A stretch of DNA of 64,000 bases from Chryseobacterium foetidum (GCF_025457425.1 NZ_JAMXIA010000001.1:3038001-3102000), one strand, 5' to 3'; positions 1-8,853 are shown, counted from the first letter of the stretch. The notes: generated by a model not told the origin, from the letters alone. Translations and numbers: made by a program.

Positions 1-124
1 GTCTTGATCTTGAAGGTTCAAAAATAGCATCGTCTGATCCGGTTACCTGATATCCTTTGTCTTTAAGAGCGATGGCTAAATTATGCATCGCACTTCCACC
101 AATGGCAATGAAATGGGTTTTCAA
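1..124 (-). CDS. mpl: UDP-N-acetylmuramate ligase-type enzyme (Mpl-like), N-terminal part only
   Basis: Only the first 41 or so codons lie in the window; the gene continues beyond base 1. The translation opens with a Rossmann-type glycine motif (HFIAIGGSAMHNLA) and continues into VTGSDD, the nucleotide-binding start typical of MurC/Mpl ligases. In Flavobacteria this exact opening usually belongs to Mpl, which attaches recycled murein tripeptide to UDP-MurNAc, but MurC itself cannot be excluded from so short a piece. No ATG is available; a TTG at 122-124 lies two bases after the stop of the upstream lipoprotein gene and is the most likely start, which suggests translational coupling within one operon. 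Confidence 0.7.
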   Translation of the reverse strand, partial: MKTHFIAIGGSAMHNLAIALKDKGYQVTGSDDAIFEPSRSR

Positions 125-126
125 AA

Positions 127-567
127 TTATTTTGTGTTATTTACGTTGTTGTCTATGATTTTCTGGAAAACTTCTACAATATTTTCCCATTTTTTCTGGT
201 CAACCGCCATGATCAGGCTTGCATCTGACTTGCTTCCGGAATTTTTACCTTTTTTAACCGTGATGGTCACGGAAGCACGGTCGTAGATTTTTTTGCGGTC
301 TTCAATAATTTTTCTGAATTGATTTTCGCTTAAAACTTTATCGATATTCTGAAGTTCAGCATCAGAAATCTTAAATTTTTTCCTTGTCTTTTTTCCGTTG
401 GACTCCAGCGAGTAAAACACCTTGTTGTCTTTGATCAAAAGGTTTTCATACATCGGGGCATAACCTCCGGCTTTTGCGTAGCTGAAATCAAATTCTGAAA
501 AAGCCTTTTGTGTATTGCAGGAGATTAGAAATGTGAGAATCAGAAAAAATGCAGCTAATTTTTTCAT
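127..567 (-). CDS. Small predicted lipoprotein, function unknown
   Basis: The 146-residue product begins with a short hydrophobic signal ending in LISC, a lipobox, so residue 17 should be the lipidated cysteine. The mature part is a small basic protein with a KKTRKKFKISDAEL stretch and no domain I recognise. It lies 6 bp after the acyltransferase gene and 2 bp before the Mpl-like start, so it is part of the same minus-strand operon. Membrane location is inferred from the lipobox; the role is unknown. Confidence 0.75.
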   Translation of the reverse strand: MKKLAAFFLILTFLISCNTQKAFSEFDFSYAKAGGYAPMYENLLIKDNKVFYSLESNGKKTRKKFKISDAELQNIDKVLSENQFRKIIEDRKKIYDRASVTITVKKGKNSGSKSDASLIMAVDQKKWENIVEVFQKIIDNNVNNTK

Positions 568-573
568 TTGTTT

Positions 574-1380
574 TTAGTTTAAAGGATTGTTACCCTGTGA
601 TTTTTTGGCCTTTAGCTCTTCGTCGTAGGTATGAAGTACATTAAAATCTTCAGTCTGCTCAATGGCTGTCATAATTTTCAGAAGAATATCGTGAGAATTT
701 TCTGTGTCGTAATCAATATCCAAAGGTGCTTTAAATTCCATGGTTGGTTTTACTCCGGTTACTTTTACACGAAGTCCTTTCTTATCAAAAGCTCGTCTGA
801 AGCCATTAATTTTAATCGGAATTACAATTGGCCGCTGATTTTTTACCAGTTTGGCAGTGCCACGTCGTCCCTGAGCAAAAGCTGCTGTTGTCCCTTGCGG
901 AAATGTCGCTACCCAGCCATTCTGTAAAGCTTTCATAATGTTGTCAACCTCGGTAAGGTCTACCATCCGGTTGACATTTTTTCCTTCAGCTCTCCAGGTT
1001 CTTTTTACTGTTACTGCACCGGCAACTTTGAAAATTTTAGGTAAAATCCCTTTATTCATCGTTTCTTCGGCAGCTACGTAATAAAAGTCGATTTTTGGGT
1101 TAAGCAGATAGATCGGGTTTTTGATGGTATTGAGATACCCGTTGTTCACCGAACAGAATGCGTGATACATCGCAGCCACATCAGCAAAATAGGTCTGATG
1201 GTTGGATACAAAAAGTACGTTGGAATCCGGAAGGTCTACCAAATGCTCGGTTCCAGAGATTTTTAGTTTATTAAAACCATTAAATCTTCTGTAGGAAACG
1301 ATACCGAGAATAAAGATGATAATCCTTTTTAAAAAGTAAGGAGTTCCGAATGCATCGGTAAATATATTTTTTTTGGCCAT
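574..1380 (-). CDS. 1-acylglycerol-3-phosphate acyltransferase family protein (PlsC-like)
   Basis: This 268-residue protein carries the PlsC-type landmarks: NHQTYFAD at about residues 60-67 (a version of the NHx4D acyl-transfer motif, with one extra residue between His and Asp), a FPQGTT block near residue 161 that corresponds to the FPEGTR substrate motif, and an IPIKINGF segment after it. The family moves an acyl group to lysophosphatidic acid or a related lipid at the inner membrane. The altered spacing and the FPQGTT form are common in Bacteroidota homologues as I recall, so I would not call it inactive, but the acceptor is uncertain. A TAACTTTG box on the minus strand at 1402-1409 lies just upstream. 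Confidence 0.8.
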   Translation of the reverse strand: MAKKNIFTDAFGTPYFLKRIIIFILGIVSYRRFNGFNKLKISGTEHLVDLPDSNVLFVSNHQTYFADVAAMYHAFCSVNNGYLNTIKNPIYLLNPKIDFYYVAAEETMNKGILPKIFKVAGAVTVKRTWRAEGKNVNRMVDLTEVDNIMKALQNGWVATFPQGTTAAFAQGRRGTAKLVKNQRPIVIPIKINGFRRAFDKKGLRVKVTGVKPTMEFKAPLDIDYDTENSHDILLKIMTAIEQTEDFNVLHTYDEELKAKKSQGNNPLN

Positions 1381-1401
1381 GCTTCAGTAAAAACGATTGT
1401 G

Positions 1402-1409
1402 CAAAGTTA
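1402..1409 (-). promoter_or_regulatory. Candidate -7 box for the acyltransferase operon
   Basis: The minus strand reads TAACTTTG, matching the flavobacterial -7 consensus TAnnTTTG, 21 bases before the acyltransferase start. It overlaps the NUDIX stop codon. No clear -33 TTG element was identified, so this is a sequence match only. Confidence 0.4.
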
Positions 1410-2036
1410 CATTTTTTTAAGTAATTGGCTGAATTCGCTCAATATCATTGCGGTTGCACCCCAAATGATGTATCCGTTAAAATTGATTACCGGAACTTCT
1501 TTTCCACCTGCGGCATCTAGCGTCATCAGTTCAGGTGTATCCGGGAGATTCAGAAATGAGGTGATGGGAAATTCTATAACTTCCACAGCTTCACTTTCCT
1601 GAAGAATAAATTCAGGGTTTCTTTTTGAATACGAAATGAACGGATAAACATAAAAATTACTTGGCGGAATGTAGATTGGTGACATTTCACGGATAATTCT
1701 TACATAAGGCTTTTCGAGACCAATTTCTTCGGAAGTCTCGCGGATGGCTGTCTCAGCAAAATCTCTGTCAAATTCTTCTCTTTTTCCGCCTGGCAGGGAG
1801 ATTTGTCCGCTGTGACGATCTCTTTGATTTTCAGTTCGCTGAATCAGTGGGAAGTACCATTCATCATGTTTCAGATAGATCACAATATTGACAGCGGCAA
1901 ATTTTGGATTTTTCTCTAAAACCTGCTCATAAGTAAAAACCGGACGTGATGGAGGCGAAAAAATGCCGTGCGCATCTTCACCGCTCAGTTCTGTCTTTTT
2001 GATTTTATTTAAAAGGTCTTTTCCGAAACTTTTCAT
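1407..2036 (-). CDS. NUDIX hydrolase, CoA pyrophosphatase type (NudL/YeaB-like)
   Basis: The protein has a NUDIX box (GGKREEFDRDFAETAIRE followed by TSEEIGL) preceded by HSGQISLPGG, the UPF0035 signature of coenzyme A diphosphatases such as NudL. It is therefore expected to split CoA or its derivatives into 3',5'-ADP and phosphopantetheine, in the cytoplasm, with a divalent metal. I place the start at the ATG at 2034-2036 (209 residues, MKSFGKDLLNKIK), because the 19 codons of a longer open frame are Tyr/Phe-rich and unlike the family. It reads away from the curli operon. Confidence 0.82.
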   Translation of the reverse strand: MKSFGKDLLNKIKKTELSGEDAHGIFSPPSRPVFTYEQVLEKNPKFAAVNIVIYLKHDEWYFPLIQRTENQRDRHSGQISLPGGKREEFDRDFAETAIRETSEEIGLEKPYVRIIREMSPIYIPPSNFYVYPFISYSKRNPEFILQESEAVEVIEFPITSFLNLPDTPELMTLDAAGGKEVPVINFNGYIIWGATAMILSEFSQLLKKM

Positions 2037-2228
2037 AGGGTAAAAATAGTAATATAAGATAGAAAATCCGACATAAAACATTTCAAATTGCATACCGTAT
2101 TTCTACGATAAAGATTATAACGGTTTATGATGAGTTAGGCATGACTGAAATATTGATGTAAACTAACTGAATATGTGATTTTTAAAATTTACCCTGTTTC
2201 GGTGGCGTTTTACAGATGTTGATCGGCA

Positions 2229-2236
2229 TATATTTG
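2229..2236 (+). promoter_or_regulatory. Candidate -7 promoter box of the curli operon
   Basis: TATATTTG fits TAnnTTTG and lies 29 bases before the curlin start codon, giving a leader of about 20 nt. A convincing -33 TTG was not found at the usual 17-23 bp spacing. Confidence 0.5.
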
Positions 2237-2264
2237 TTTCATTAACAAATAAAAATTTTTAATC

Positions 2265-4061
2265 ATGAAAAAATTAATCTTTAGTGCAATAGCACTTTCT
2301 GGAGCATCACTATTTTATGCTCAAGGAACTAACAATAACAATAGTGTGACGCAATCAGGAGGCGGCGGCAATCAGTCTAATGTAAACCAAATGGGGTCAT
2401 CTGAAAAAAATGTAACAAACCAGAGCGGTAATAATAACCAATCTTTAGTAATACAGAGACACATGCTGAACGAAACGTCAACTACACAAACCGGAGACAA
2501 TAACCGAGCCAGTTCTGTTCAGGGAGGTACTTCTAACTGGTCAAACAAAAGTTATGTAACACAGATACAAAACGGGAACAGTAACGAAATGAATTCGATA
2601 CAGACAGAAACTTATATGACTGTAATTAATCAGACGCAAACTGGTGGTAATGGTAATATTGCAAATGCAACTCAGGCGAAAGCACCAAGGATGAATATCG
2701 ATCAGGTACAGACAGGCTCAAGCAACGCAGCTTATGCACATCAGACAGGAGCAGATCCCCTTGCGGCTAGTTCAAGTGCAAATAACAGTAAAATCAATCA
2801 AAAACAAAACGGTGTTGGTAACGTAACTCAGACTAACCAAAATGGTTTTGATAATGGATCTAATCAAACTCAAGATGGAGTTGGTAACCAGGCATTTACT
2901 AACCAAGAGTATTACCATAACAGAGCAACACAATTGCAGGAAGGTGATGGTAACGTTGTAAGTTCACGTCAGGAAGGGATGGCTTTTCAAAATACTTCAG
3001 ATCAAAAGCAGGATGGTAATTTTAACAATGGAGTTTCTTATCAGGAAGGCTATTTAAACGTTGCAAATCAGACTCAAACTGGTGATCGTAACTATGCTAA
3101 TGCATATCAATATAACAATGGTCATAAATCTACTCAAACTCAAAGTGGAGATGATAACGTTGAAAACGGACTTCAATACGGTAATGGTAATACTTTAACG
3201 CAAGGTCAAACTGGCAACGCAAACAACGCATATACTTACCAAAGTGGTACCAGTAACATTGCAAGTTCAACTCAAAATGTTAATAATAACGCTTCCAACC
3301 AAAGACAGGTTGGCAGTACCAACAGAGCTACTTCAAGTCAAAGTGGTCTGAGAAATCAGGGAACTCAAAATCAAACTGGCGACAACAATATTATTTTTGC
3401 AATCCAGACTGGTAATGATAACGTTCAGAATCAAGTACAAACTGGTAACAATAATGTTGGATACGGATTTAATGGAGTAGAGCAATATGGCAGCAATAAC
3501 ACGTCTTCTCAATCTCAGGTAGGAAATAGTAATATTAGATTACATGTTATTCAAGATGGAAATGGAAACGCAGCAATCCAGAACCAAAGCGGAAACCAGA
3601 ATGATTCTGATGCTCATACTTATGGAAGCAATAACAAAACTACACAGATTATAAACGGTAATTCAAACTTTGAAGGTATTTATCAAAATGGTAACAGCAG
3701 TGAAGGTACTCAAAGTCAGACAGGAAACGGCAACAGTGCTTATCTGTCACAGATTGGCGACTCACACAAATCTGTGTCGACTCAAAACAGCAGTAACAAC
3801 ATTTCTAATACATACCAGTACGGAGGAAACGGAAGCCAGGCTTATACAACTCAGGCAGGAGGAACCGGAAACAACTCCATGATTGAGCAAAATGGATCGT
3901 TTAACTGGACTTCTGTAAACCAATTGGGTCTTACCAATACTTCAAACAACACACAGAACGGCAGCTATAACCAAGCTACAATATCGCAAAATGGTACATC
4001 AAACGTACACATGGGTATGCAGTCTGGTACAGGCAACGTGATTGTTGCAACACAGCATTAA
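2265..4061 (+). CDS. csgA: Curlin-repeat amyloid fibre protein (CsgA-like)
   Basis: The 598-residue protein has a signal peptide (cleavage near FYAQ-GT, residues 19-20) and then consists almost entirely of about fifty half-repeats of 11-12 residues built on Gln-x-Gly-x-x-Asn (for example QTGDNN, QNGNSN, QSGTSN). This is the curlin pattern that stacks as a beta-solenoid amyloid. E. coli CsgA has five repeats of about 22 residues, so this subunit is several times longer. It is first in an operon with CsgE, CsgF and CsgG homologues that would export it across the outer membrane and nucleate fibres. The repeats are degenerate at DNA level, so it is not a DNA satellite. Confidence 0.9.
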   Translation: MKKLIFSAIALSGASLFYAQGTNNNNSVTQSGGGGNQSNVNQMGSSEKNVTNQSGNNNQSLVIQRHMLNETSTTQTGDNNRASSVQGGTSNWSNKSYVTQIQNGNSNEMNSIQTETYMTVINQTQTGGNGNIANATQAKAPRMNIDQVQTGSSNAAYAHQTGADPLAASSSANNSKINQKQNGVGNVTQTNQNGFDNGSNQTQDGVGNQAFTNQEYYHNRATQLQEGDGNVVSSRQEGMAFQNTSDQKQDGNFNNGVSYQEGYLNVANQTQTGDRNYANAYQYNNGHKSTQTQSGDDNVENGLQYGNGNTLTQGQTGNANNAYTYQSGTSNIASSTQNVNNNASNQRQVGSTNRATSSQSGLRNQGTQNQTGDNNIIFAIQTGNDNVQNQVQTGNNNVGYGFNGVEQYGSNNTSSQSQVGNSNIRLHVIQDGNGNAAIQNQSGNQNDSDAHTYGSNNKTTQIINGNSNFEGIYQNGNSSEGTQSQTGNGNSAYLSQIGDSHKSVSTQNSSNNISNTYQYGGNGSQAYTTQAGGTGNNSMIEQNGSFNWTSVNQLGLTNTSNNTQNGSYNQATISQNGTSNVHMGMQSGTGNVIVATQH

Positions 4062-4081
4062 TCTTGTGAAAAATCGTCAAT

Positions 4082-4291
4082 ATGAGAGGCAGTAATGATG
4101 AAGCATTGAATCAAAGAGGAAATGCTGATGTTTCGTACTCTGTACTAAGAGGAGTCAACAATGTTACTTATCCAAAACAATGGGGTAATCAGAATAATGC
4201 TGCCTTTAGTAAAAAAATTACAGATCATTCACATAACGGTTTAAAGCAAGGTAGTGGAAATTCTATTGTAGTATCACATTTTAACTATTAG
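4082..4291 (+). pseudogene. Curlin-repeat fragment without a signal peptide
   Basis: A 69-residue open frame continues the curlin theme (RGNADVSYS, QWGNQNNAAF, KQGSGNSIVV) and ends in IVVSHFNY, much as the full fibre protein ends in IVVATQH. It has no signal peptide and no obvious ribosome-binding site, and its frame differs from the preceding gene, which ends naturally. I read it as the C-terminal remnant of a second curlin gene, though a small expressed peptide is possible. Confidence 0.6.
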
Positions 4292-4349
4292 AGTTTCTTC
4301 AAATGTATAGGAGAGCAATCTCCTATACATTATACTATTTTTTTTTGAG

Positions 4350-4757
4350 ATGAAAAAACTGGCTTACATATCAATACTTCTTTTTTTCTGCACTTTTTTA
4401 AAGGCACAGAAAAATATATCATTCGAAGAGCTGAACTCGCAGAATGTTTTACAGCTATTTGGCAGTGGCAATTCTACGGTGAATGCAACAACGGGTTTCA
4501 ACTCCAATGTTGTGCAGATTGGGAATAATAATGAAGTTCAGATTTATGATCTTAATCCTAAGCAGGTTTCTATAAGCCAGATCGGGAATGAGAATAAAAC
4601 TGTTTTCATTAATACTGGCAATAAGCCCAGTACAGCAACCATCAATTCGGTAGGCAACAAAAACTATGTGGATATGGTGGGCAGCAACAGCATCTCAGAG
4701 AATATGAAAATCAATATCAGAGACAACAACATGATTATTTTTATCAGAAATTATTAA
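4350..4757 (+). CDS. csgB: Minor curlin, CsgB-like
   Basis: This 135-residue secreted protein has a signal peptide ending near LKAQ and four or so curlin-like units (LFGSGNSTV, QIGNNNEV, QIGNENKTV, SVGNKNYV). The small repeat number, the charged C-terminus and the place between the fibre gene and csgE suggest the nucleator or minor subunit role of CsgB. The role is inferred from context; sequence alone does not tell CsgA from CsgB here. Confidence 0.75.
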   Translation: MKKLAYISILLFFCTFLKAQKNISFEELNSQNVLQLFGSGNSTVNATTGFNSNVVQIGNNNEVQIYDLNPKQVSISQIGNENKTVFINTGNKPSTATINSVGNKNYVDMVGSNSISENMKINIRDNNMIIFIRNY

Positions 4758-4759
4758 TA

Positions 4760-5485
4760 ATGAAAATTAAATTTCTATGGATAATCTCAATACTTTTTTA
4801 CTGTAATTTTTTCTCACAAACCAAAACGGAGAAAGGGCTGCAAGCCAAAATAATTACAGAAAGCGCAGACGGTCTTTACAATATTATTGCTACAGCAGAA
4901 AATCAATCAGATTTCCATTACCCAATAAATTTTATTCTGCTATCAATAAAAAAAGGAGCCTCAGGTAACACTTCCACCAATAAACAGGAAGGCAAATTTG
5001 TCGTAAAACCAAAAGAAACTTTAAAACTTTCTGAGGTGAAAACCAATCTCGACAGAAAAGATGTGCTCAAGGTTTTTCTTTTTATTAAAGACGAAGAAAG
5101 CGACAAGGTGATTTCTAAAGACAGTTTAGAGATACGACCGGAAAAAATTGCTCAGAACAGTACAAAATCATTATCTGAAAACGATATCGAGCTATCGGGG
5201 CTTACCATAGACGATACCAGAAGCAGAAACGGCAAGTATTATTACGATCAGTTTTATATGAAGTATCTGCAGACCGATGAGAAATTTCCAGGCACTGTAA
5301 AAATCATTGAGATCCCAGGATTAGGACAAAGTACCAGAATTTCTGTAATGTACAACGAGCAGGAGATTTACCTCTTCAACACATCTCCGGATGAGGAAGT
5401 GATGAATCAGGAAGCTCAGACTACTTTAGAAATTCTAAAAGAAATGATTCTTCCAAAGAATGAATTGTTAAGAAGTTCAACCTAA
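4760..5485 (+). CDS. csgE: CsgE-like curli export factor with a CsgH-like N-terminal domain
   Basis: The C-terminal 100 residues match CsgE: a LTIDDTRSRNG opening, a YDQFYMKYL helix and a TRISVMYNEQEIYLF strand pair. E. coli CsgE is only about 130 residues and caps the CsgG pore, guiding CsgA into it. Here a further 100 residues follow the signal peptide (about 24-125); the block IKKGASGNTSTNKQEGKF with the following strand-rich part resembles CsgH, an Ig-fold periplasmic inhibitor of premature curlin aggregation. The fusion assignment is from memory of the CsgH pattern and needs a profile search. Gaps to the neighbours are 2 and 12 bp. Confidence 0.78.
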   Translation: MKIKFLWIISILFYCNFFSQTKTEKGLQAKIITESADGLYNIIATAENQSDFHYPINFILLSIKKGASGNTSTNKQEGKFVVKPKETLKLSEVKTNLDRKDVLKVFLFIKDEESDKVISKDSLEIRPEKIAQNSTKSLSENDIELSGLTIDDTRSRNGKYYYDQFYMKYLQTDEKFPGTVKIIEIPGLGQSTRISVMYNEQEIYLFNTSPDEEVMNQEAQTTLEILKEMILPKNELLRSST

Positions 5486-5497
5486 AAACTTTAAAAA

Positions 5498-5917
5498 ATG
5501 AAACTCTTTTATACTACTACAATATTATTTCTATCAGCAGTTGGCTTTTCCGTGAATGGGCAGCAACTGGTATACAAACCCATAAATCCTGCCTTTGGTG
5601 GGGATACTTTTAATTATCAGTGGCTTCTGAGTTCCGCGGCCGCGCAAAATCAGTTTGATAATAATATCGGGGGTTCTTCTCTTTCAAATCTAAACTCGTT
5701 AAGCAGTTTCACAGATAGCTTAAACAGGCAACTTTTAAGCCAATTGTCTACCAAATTGTTTGGCAATCAGTTTGGTGATGGTGAACTGAAACCGGGAACT
5801 TATGTTTTCGGCTCAATGTATCTGGAGGTAACGCAAGCCAATGGAGGACTTTTAATTAAAATTCTTAATACAAGTACCGGCGAGCAATCTGAAATCATAA
5901 TTCCCGGACAAAACTAA
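5498..5917 (+). CDS. csgF: CsgF-like curli assembly protein
   Basis: The 139-residue protein has a signal peptide and then the CsgF start QLVYKPINPAFGGDTFNYQWLL, split here into QLVYKPINPAFGG and NYQWLLSSAAAQNQF, which corresponds to the N-terminal stretch of CsgF that inserts into the CsgG channel. CsgF works outside the cell, attaching the nucleator to the export pore. Length and order (E, F, G) agree with the family. Confidence 0.88.
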   Translation: MKLFYTTTILFLSAVGFSVNGQQLVYKPINPAFGGDTFNYQWLLSSAAAQNQFDNNIGGSSLSNLNSLSSFTDSLNRQLLSQLSTKLFGNQFGDGELKPGTYVFGSMYLEVTQANGGLLIKILNTSTGEQSEIIIPGQN

Positions 5918-5923
5918 TTTACC

Positions 5924-7324
5924 ATGAAAACAACATACAAATATCCAAAATTTTGGGTAGTACTCCCTGTGTTTTTTCTGGTAATGACCGGGTGCAACTC
6001 TTTGCTGAATTACCCCTCTCACAGCGAAAAATCTACTTTAGGCGAGACGACAAACTTCACTTCCCAAATTAAGAATCTGCCGGTACCACAGGATAAAATT
6101 GTGGTTGGGGTATACAAATTCCGTGACCAGACCGGCCAGTATAAAGCTGCAGATAACGGAGCCAACTGGAGCACAGCAATTCCGCAGGGAACCACCACCA
6201 TCCTTATCAAAGCACTCGAAGACAGCAAATGGTTCAGGCCAATTGAAAGAGAAAATATAGGAAATCTACTCAATGAAAGACAGATTATCCGGACTACAAG
6301 AAAAGAATATATGCCTAACCAAATTAACGAATCCGGAAATCTTCCTCCGCTTTTGTATGCAGGTATTATTCTTGAAGGTGGTGTGATATCTTATGATACC
6401 AACGTGGTAACAGGAGGTTTGGGAGCCAGATATTTCGGTATTGGAGCTTCTACTCAGTACAGACAGGATAGAATTTCAGTTTATCTGCGTGCCGTTTCTA
6501 CCCAAACCGGAGAAATTCTTAAAACAGTATATACTTCCAAAACCATACTTTCTACAGCCATCAGCGGAAGTTTTTTCAGATATGTAGATACCGAAAGATT
6601 GATGGAGGCTGAGGTTGGTATTACCCAAAACGAACCTGTACATCTTGCTGTAACTGAAGCTATTGAAAAAGCTGTTTACGGTTTGATAGTAGAAGGTATG
6701 AGAGATAATATCTGGGGAAGTACCCTTCGGGATCCAGGTAAATTCAGCCAACTGATTAATGATTATAACGCTGAGCAGACCGATAACGATATGAAAGTTT
6801 TAGGCAAAAAATTAGCAGACAATCAGCGTGCAAAAATTTCAATGTACGGATTGGCTGAAGGTACCCAGATTCGGGGTGATTATGTGAATGCTAAAATGCA
6901 TCCCGGAATAAAAGGTGGTTTAAAATATTTCGTTAGCGACCATTTTAATATCGACGGAAATGCAAGTTATTTCATCTTTGAAAATAAAAACATTTTCTGG
7001 CGACGGGCAATTTCTCTTGATGCAAACGTCGAGTACATGCTTCTTCCGAAAAGTAAGTTGACACCGTACGCTTATGGCGGTATCGGATCTGTATTTTATC
7101 GCGACAAAAATTATTTTAAGTCTCAGTTTGGTGGAGGTCTTGAATATCTTATCAACCGCACTTTTGCTATGCGTCTAAATGCTCAGTACGATCTTGGCTT
7201 TAATGATGACTGGGATTTTAAAGTTCAGGGAACAAGAAAAGATCAGAGTGTAAGAATCGGTTTGGGGCTGAATGTTTATCTCAACCGAAAATCTACAAAA
7301 CCTTTAAAAACAGTAAATCCATGA
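5924..7324 (+). CDS. csgG: CsgG-like curli export pore lipoprotein with extra C-terminal barrel-like domain
   Basis: A lipobox (VMTGC, Cys24) is followed by the CsgG core: KIVVGVYKFRDQTGQY, a NIGNLLNERQIIR segment, GGVISYDTNVVTGG and the membrane-spanning strand regions to about residue 270. CsgG forms a nonameric outer-membrane channel for curlin. E. coli CsgG is 277 residues; this one has 466. The additional part (about 285-455) alternates aromatic and glycine-rich strands (YAYGGIGSVFY, GGGLEYLIN, VRIGLGLNVYL) as in small outer-membrane barrel proteins. Such an extension is, as far as I recall, usual in Bacteroidota. It overlaps the next gene by 4 bp. Confidence 0.88.
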   Translation: MKTTYKYPKFWVVLPVFFLVMTGCNSLLNYPSHSEKSTLGETTNFTSQIKNLPVPQDKIVVGVYKFRDQTGQYKAADNGANWSTAIPQGTTTILIKALEDSKWFRPIERENIGNLLNERQIIRTTRKEYMPNQINESGNLPPLLYAGIILEGGVISYDTNVVTGGLGARYFGIGASTQYRQDRISVYLRAVSTQTGEILKTVYTSKTILSTAISGSFFRYVDTERLMEAEVGITQNEPVHLAVTEAIEKAVYGLIVEGMRDNIWGSTLRDPGKFSQLINDYNAEQTDNDMKVLGKKLADNQRAKISMYGLAEGTQIRGDYVNAKMHPGIKGGLKYFVSDHFNIDGNASYFIFENKNIFWRRAISLDANVEYMLLPKSKLTPYAYGGIGSVFYRDKNYFKSQFGGGLEYLINRTFAMRLNAQYDLGFNDDWDFKVQGTRKDQSVRIGLGLNVYLNRKSTKPLKTVNP

Positions 7325-8823
7325 AAAAAATATTAAAATATATTCTGATTCTCATGCTTGGCGTTTTGGCAAGCTGCAGCGAAGATCTTATTGGTGAAAG
7401 TACCAAAGGAATTATAAAAGGAACAGTGGTAAAAAAAGGAACCAACACTCCAATAGCCAATGTAAAAATTTCAACAAGTCCAACTACGACTACTGTTTTC
7501 ACGGGAACAGACGGGAGTTTCACTATCAAAGATGCGCCCACAGGAGATTATTCTGTAAAAGCTGAATACAGTGGATATGTCACAAATTATCAGGGAATCA
7601 ATCTTAAAAATGACGGACAGACTGTTACTGTGGTTTTTGAAATGGCTGATGATTCAAGTTTAAATTCATCACCTTCAATTCCTGTTTTGGTGAGTCCTGC
7701 AGATAATGCTGTTGAGCAACCTTTATCCCTCAATTTGTCATGGACTGCCACCGATCCTGAAAATGACAGCCTAAAGTTTGATCTGATTTTAAAAAATGCC
7801 AACAATACTGTAGTTCAAAATATTACCGGAATTAAAACTAAAAACTACAACGTCACCAATCTTCAGTACAATAACACTTATTTTTGGCAGGTAGCGGTTT
7901 CTGATGGGGTAAATCCAAAGGTTTTCAGTGAAACGAGACAGTTTAAGACAGTTGTGACGCCTACCAACAGATTTCATTATGTGAAAAAAGACAGCAACGG
8001 AAATTATTACATTGTTTCTGCCAACGAAACCAATGTAAATTTTAATCTGACAGCGTCAACACAGAATTCCTTCAGGCCAAGGCTTAATAATGATGCCAAT
8101 AAAGTCGCTTTTCTCAGAAACGTGGGCGGAAATTTTCAGATTTTCACTTCAAGAAGAGATGGTTCATCTATGATGCAGGTTACAACGCTTCCCGCAACGG
8201 GCTTCAGCAATGCTGAAATTGATTTTTCCTGGAATAAAGTCGGGAGCCAGTTTATTTACGCCAATTTCGATAAACTATACAGAATCAATTCAGACGGAAG
8301 TGGTCTTACTCAGATTTATGCAACTTCCGACGGAAGCCTTATTTCAGAATGCGACTGGAGCTATGACGGAAGCAAAATCGCTTTAAAAACCAACAACTTA
8401 AGTGGATATGGCGTGAAAGTTTTCATCATCAATATGTCAGGAACTGTAACACAAAGCGTTTTAACTGGAGTGACTGGTGGAGCAGGAGGTCTTAATTTCT
8501 CAGCAGATGGCAAGAAACTGCTCTACACAAGAGACTTTGCCGGATTTGAAAGTGTTCAGTACAGACAGTTAGATTCCAGAATTTTTATCTATAATCTGGA
8601 AACCAATACACAGCAGGACATTTCTTCCATGAGCCAGAAAGTAAATGGTACAAATGATCTGGATCCCAGATTTTCACCAAATGATGCCGATGTAATTTTA
8701 GTTAATACTTCCAACGATAACGTATCAGTAAAAAATGTTGTCAAAATTACGCTTACAGCAACCAATGGGAATTTTCCGCGTGCAGTTCTTTACACCGACG
8801 CAGAGATGCCTGACTGGGAATAA
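7321..8823 (+). CDS. Curli-operon lipoprotein with CarboxypepD_reg-like, Fn3-like and propeller domains
   Basis: This 500-residue protein starts with a signal and lipobox (VLASC, Cys18). Residues about 30-100 form a carboxypeptidase-regulatory-like beta sandwich (GTVVKKGTNTPIANVKI, DGSFTIKDAPTGDYSV). A fibronectin-type stretch follows (about 120-210, PAD-SWTATDPENDSLKF and YFWQVAVSDG). The rest resembles a TolB/WD40-type beta propeller (FTSRRDGSSMMQVT, DWSYDGSKIA, NFSADGKKLLY, RFSPNDADVI). Its start overlaps csgG by 4 bp, so it should be made with the curli machinery; an outer-membrane or surface role in fibre assembly or anchoring is an inference. E. coli curli loci have no such gene. Confidence 0.72.
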   Translation: MKKILKYILILMLGVLASCSEDLIGESTKGIIKGTVVKKGTNTPIANVKISTSPTTTTVFTGTDGSFTIKDAPTGDYSVKAEYSGYVTNYQGINLKNDGQTVTVVFEMADDSSLNSSPSIPVLVSPADNAVEQPLSLNLSWTATDPENDSLKFDLILKNANNTVVQNITGIKTKNYNVTNLQYNNTYFWQVAVSDGVNPKVFSETRQFKTVVTPTNRFHYVKKDSNGNYYIVSANETNVNFNLTASTQNSFRPRLNNDANKVAFLRNVGGNFQIFTSRRDGSSMMQVTTLPATGFSNAEIDFSWNKVGSQFIYANFDKLYRINSDGSGLTQIYATSDGSLISECDWSYDGSKIALKTNNLSGYGVKVFIINMSGTVTQSVLTGVTGGAGGLNFSADGKKLLYTRDFAGFESVQYRQLDSRIFIYNLETNTQQDISSMSQKVNGTNDLDPRFSPNDADVILVNTSNDNVSVKNVVKITLTATNGNFPRAVLYTDAEMPDWE

Positions 8824-8853
8824 AAATAAAATATCTTTGTATTAAAAAAAAAG

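Noticed and set aside
2265..4061. Dense DNA repetition in the fibre gene as a CRISPR array or satellite
   Set aside because: The repeats are protein-level (Gln-x-Gly-x-x-Asn) with varied codons, lie in one long reading frame, and have no fixed repeat/spacer lengths.
8832..8839. TATCTTTG as a promoter
   Set aside because: It lies directly before a terminator and no plus-strand gene follows, so the match is probably chance.
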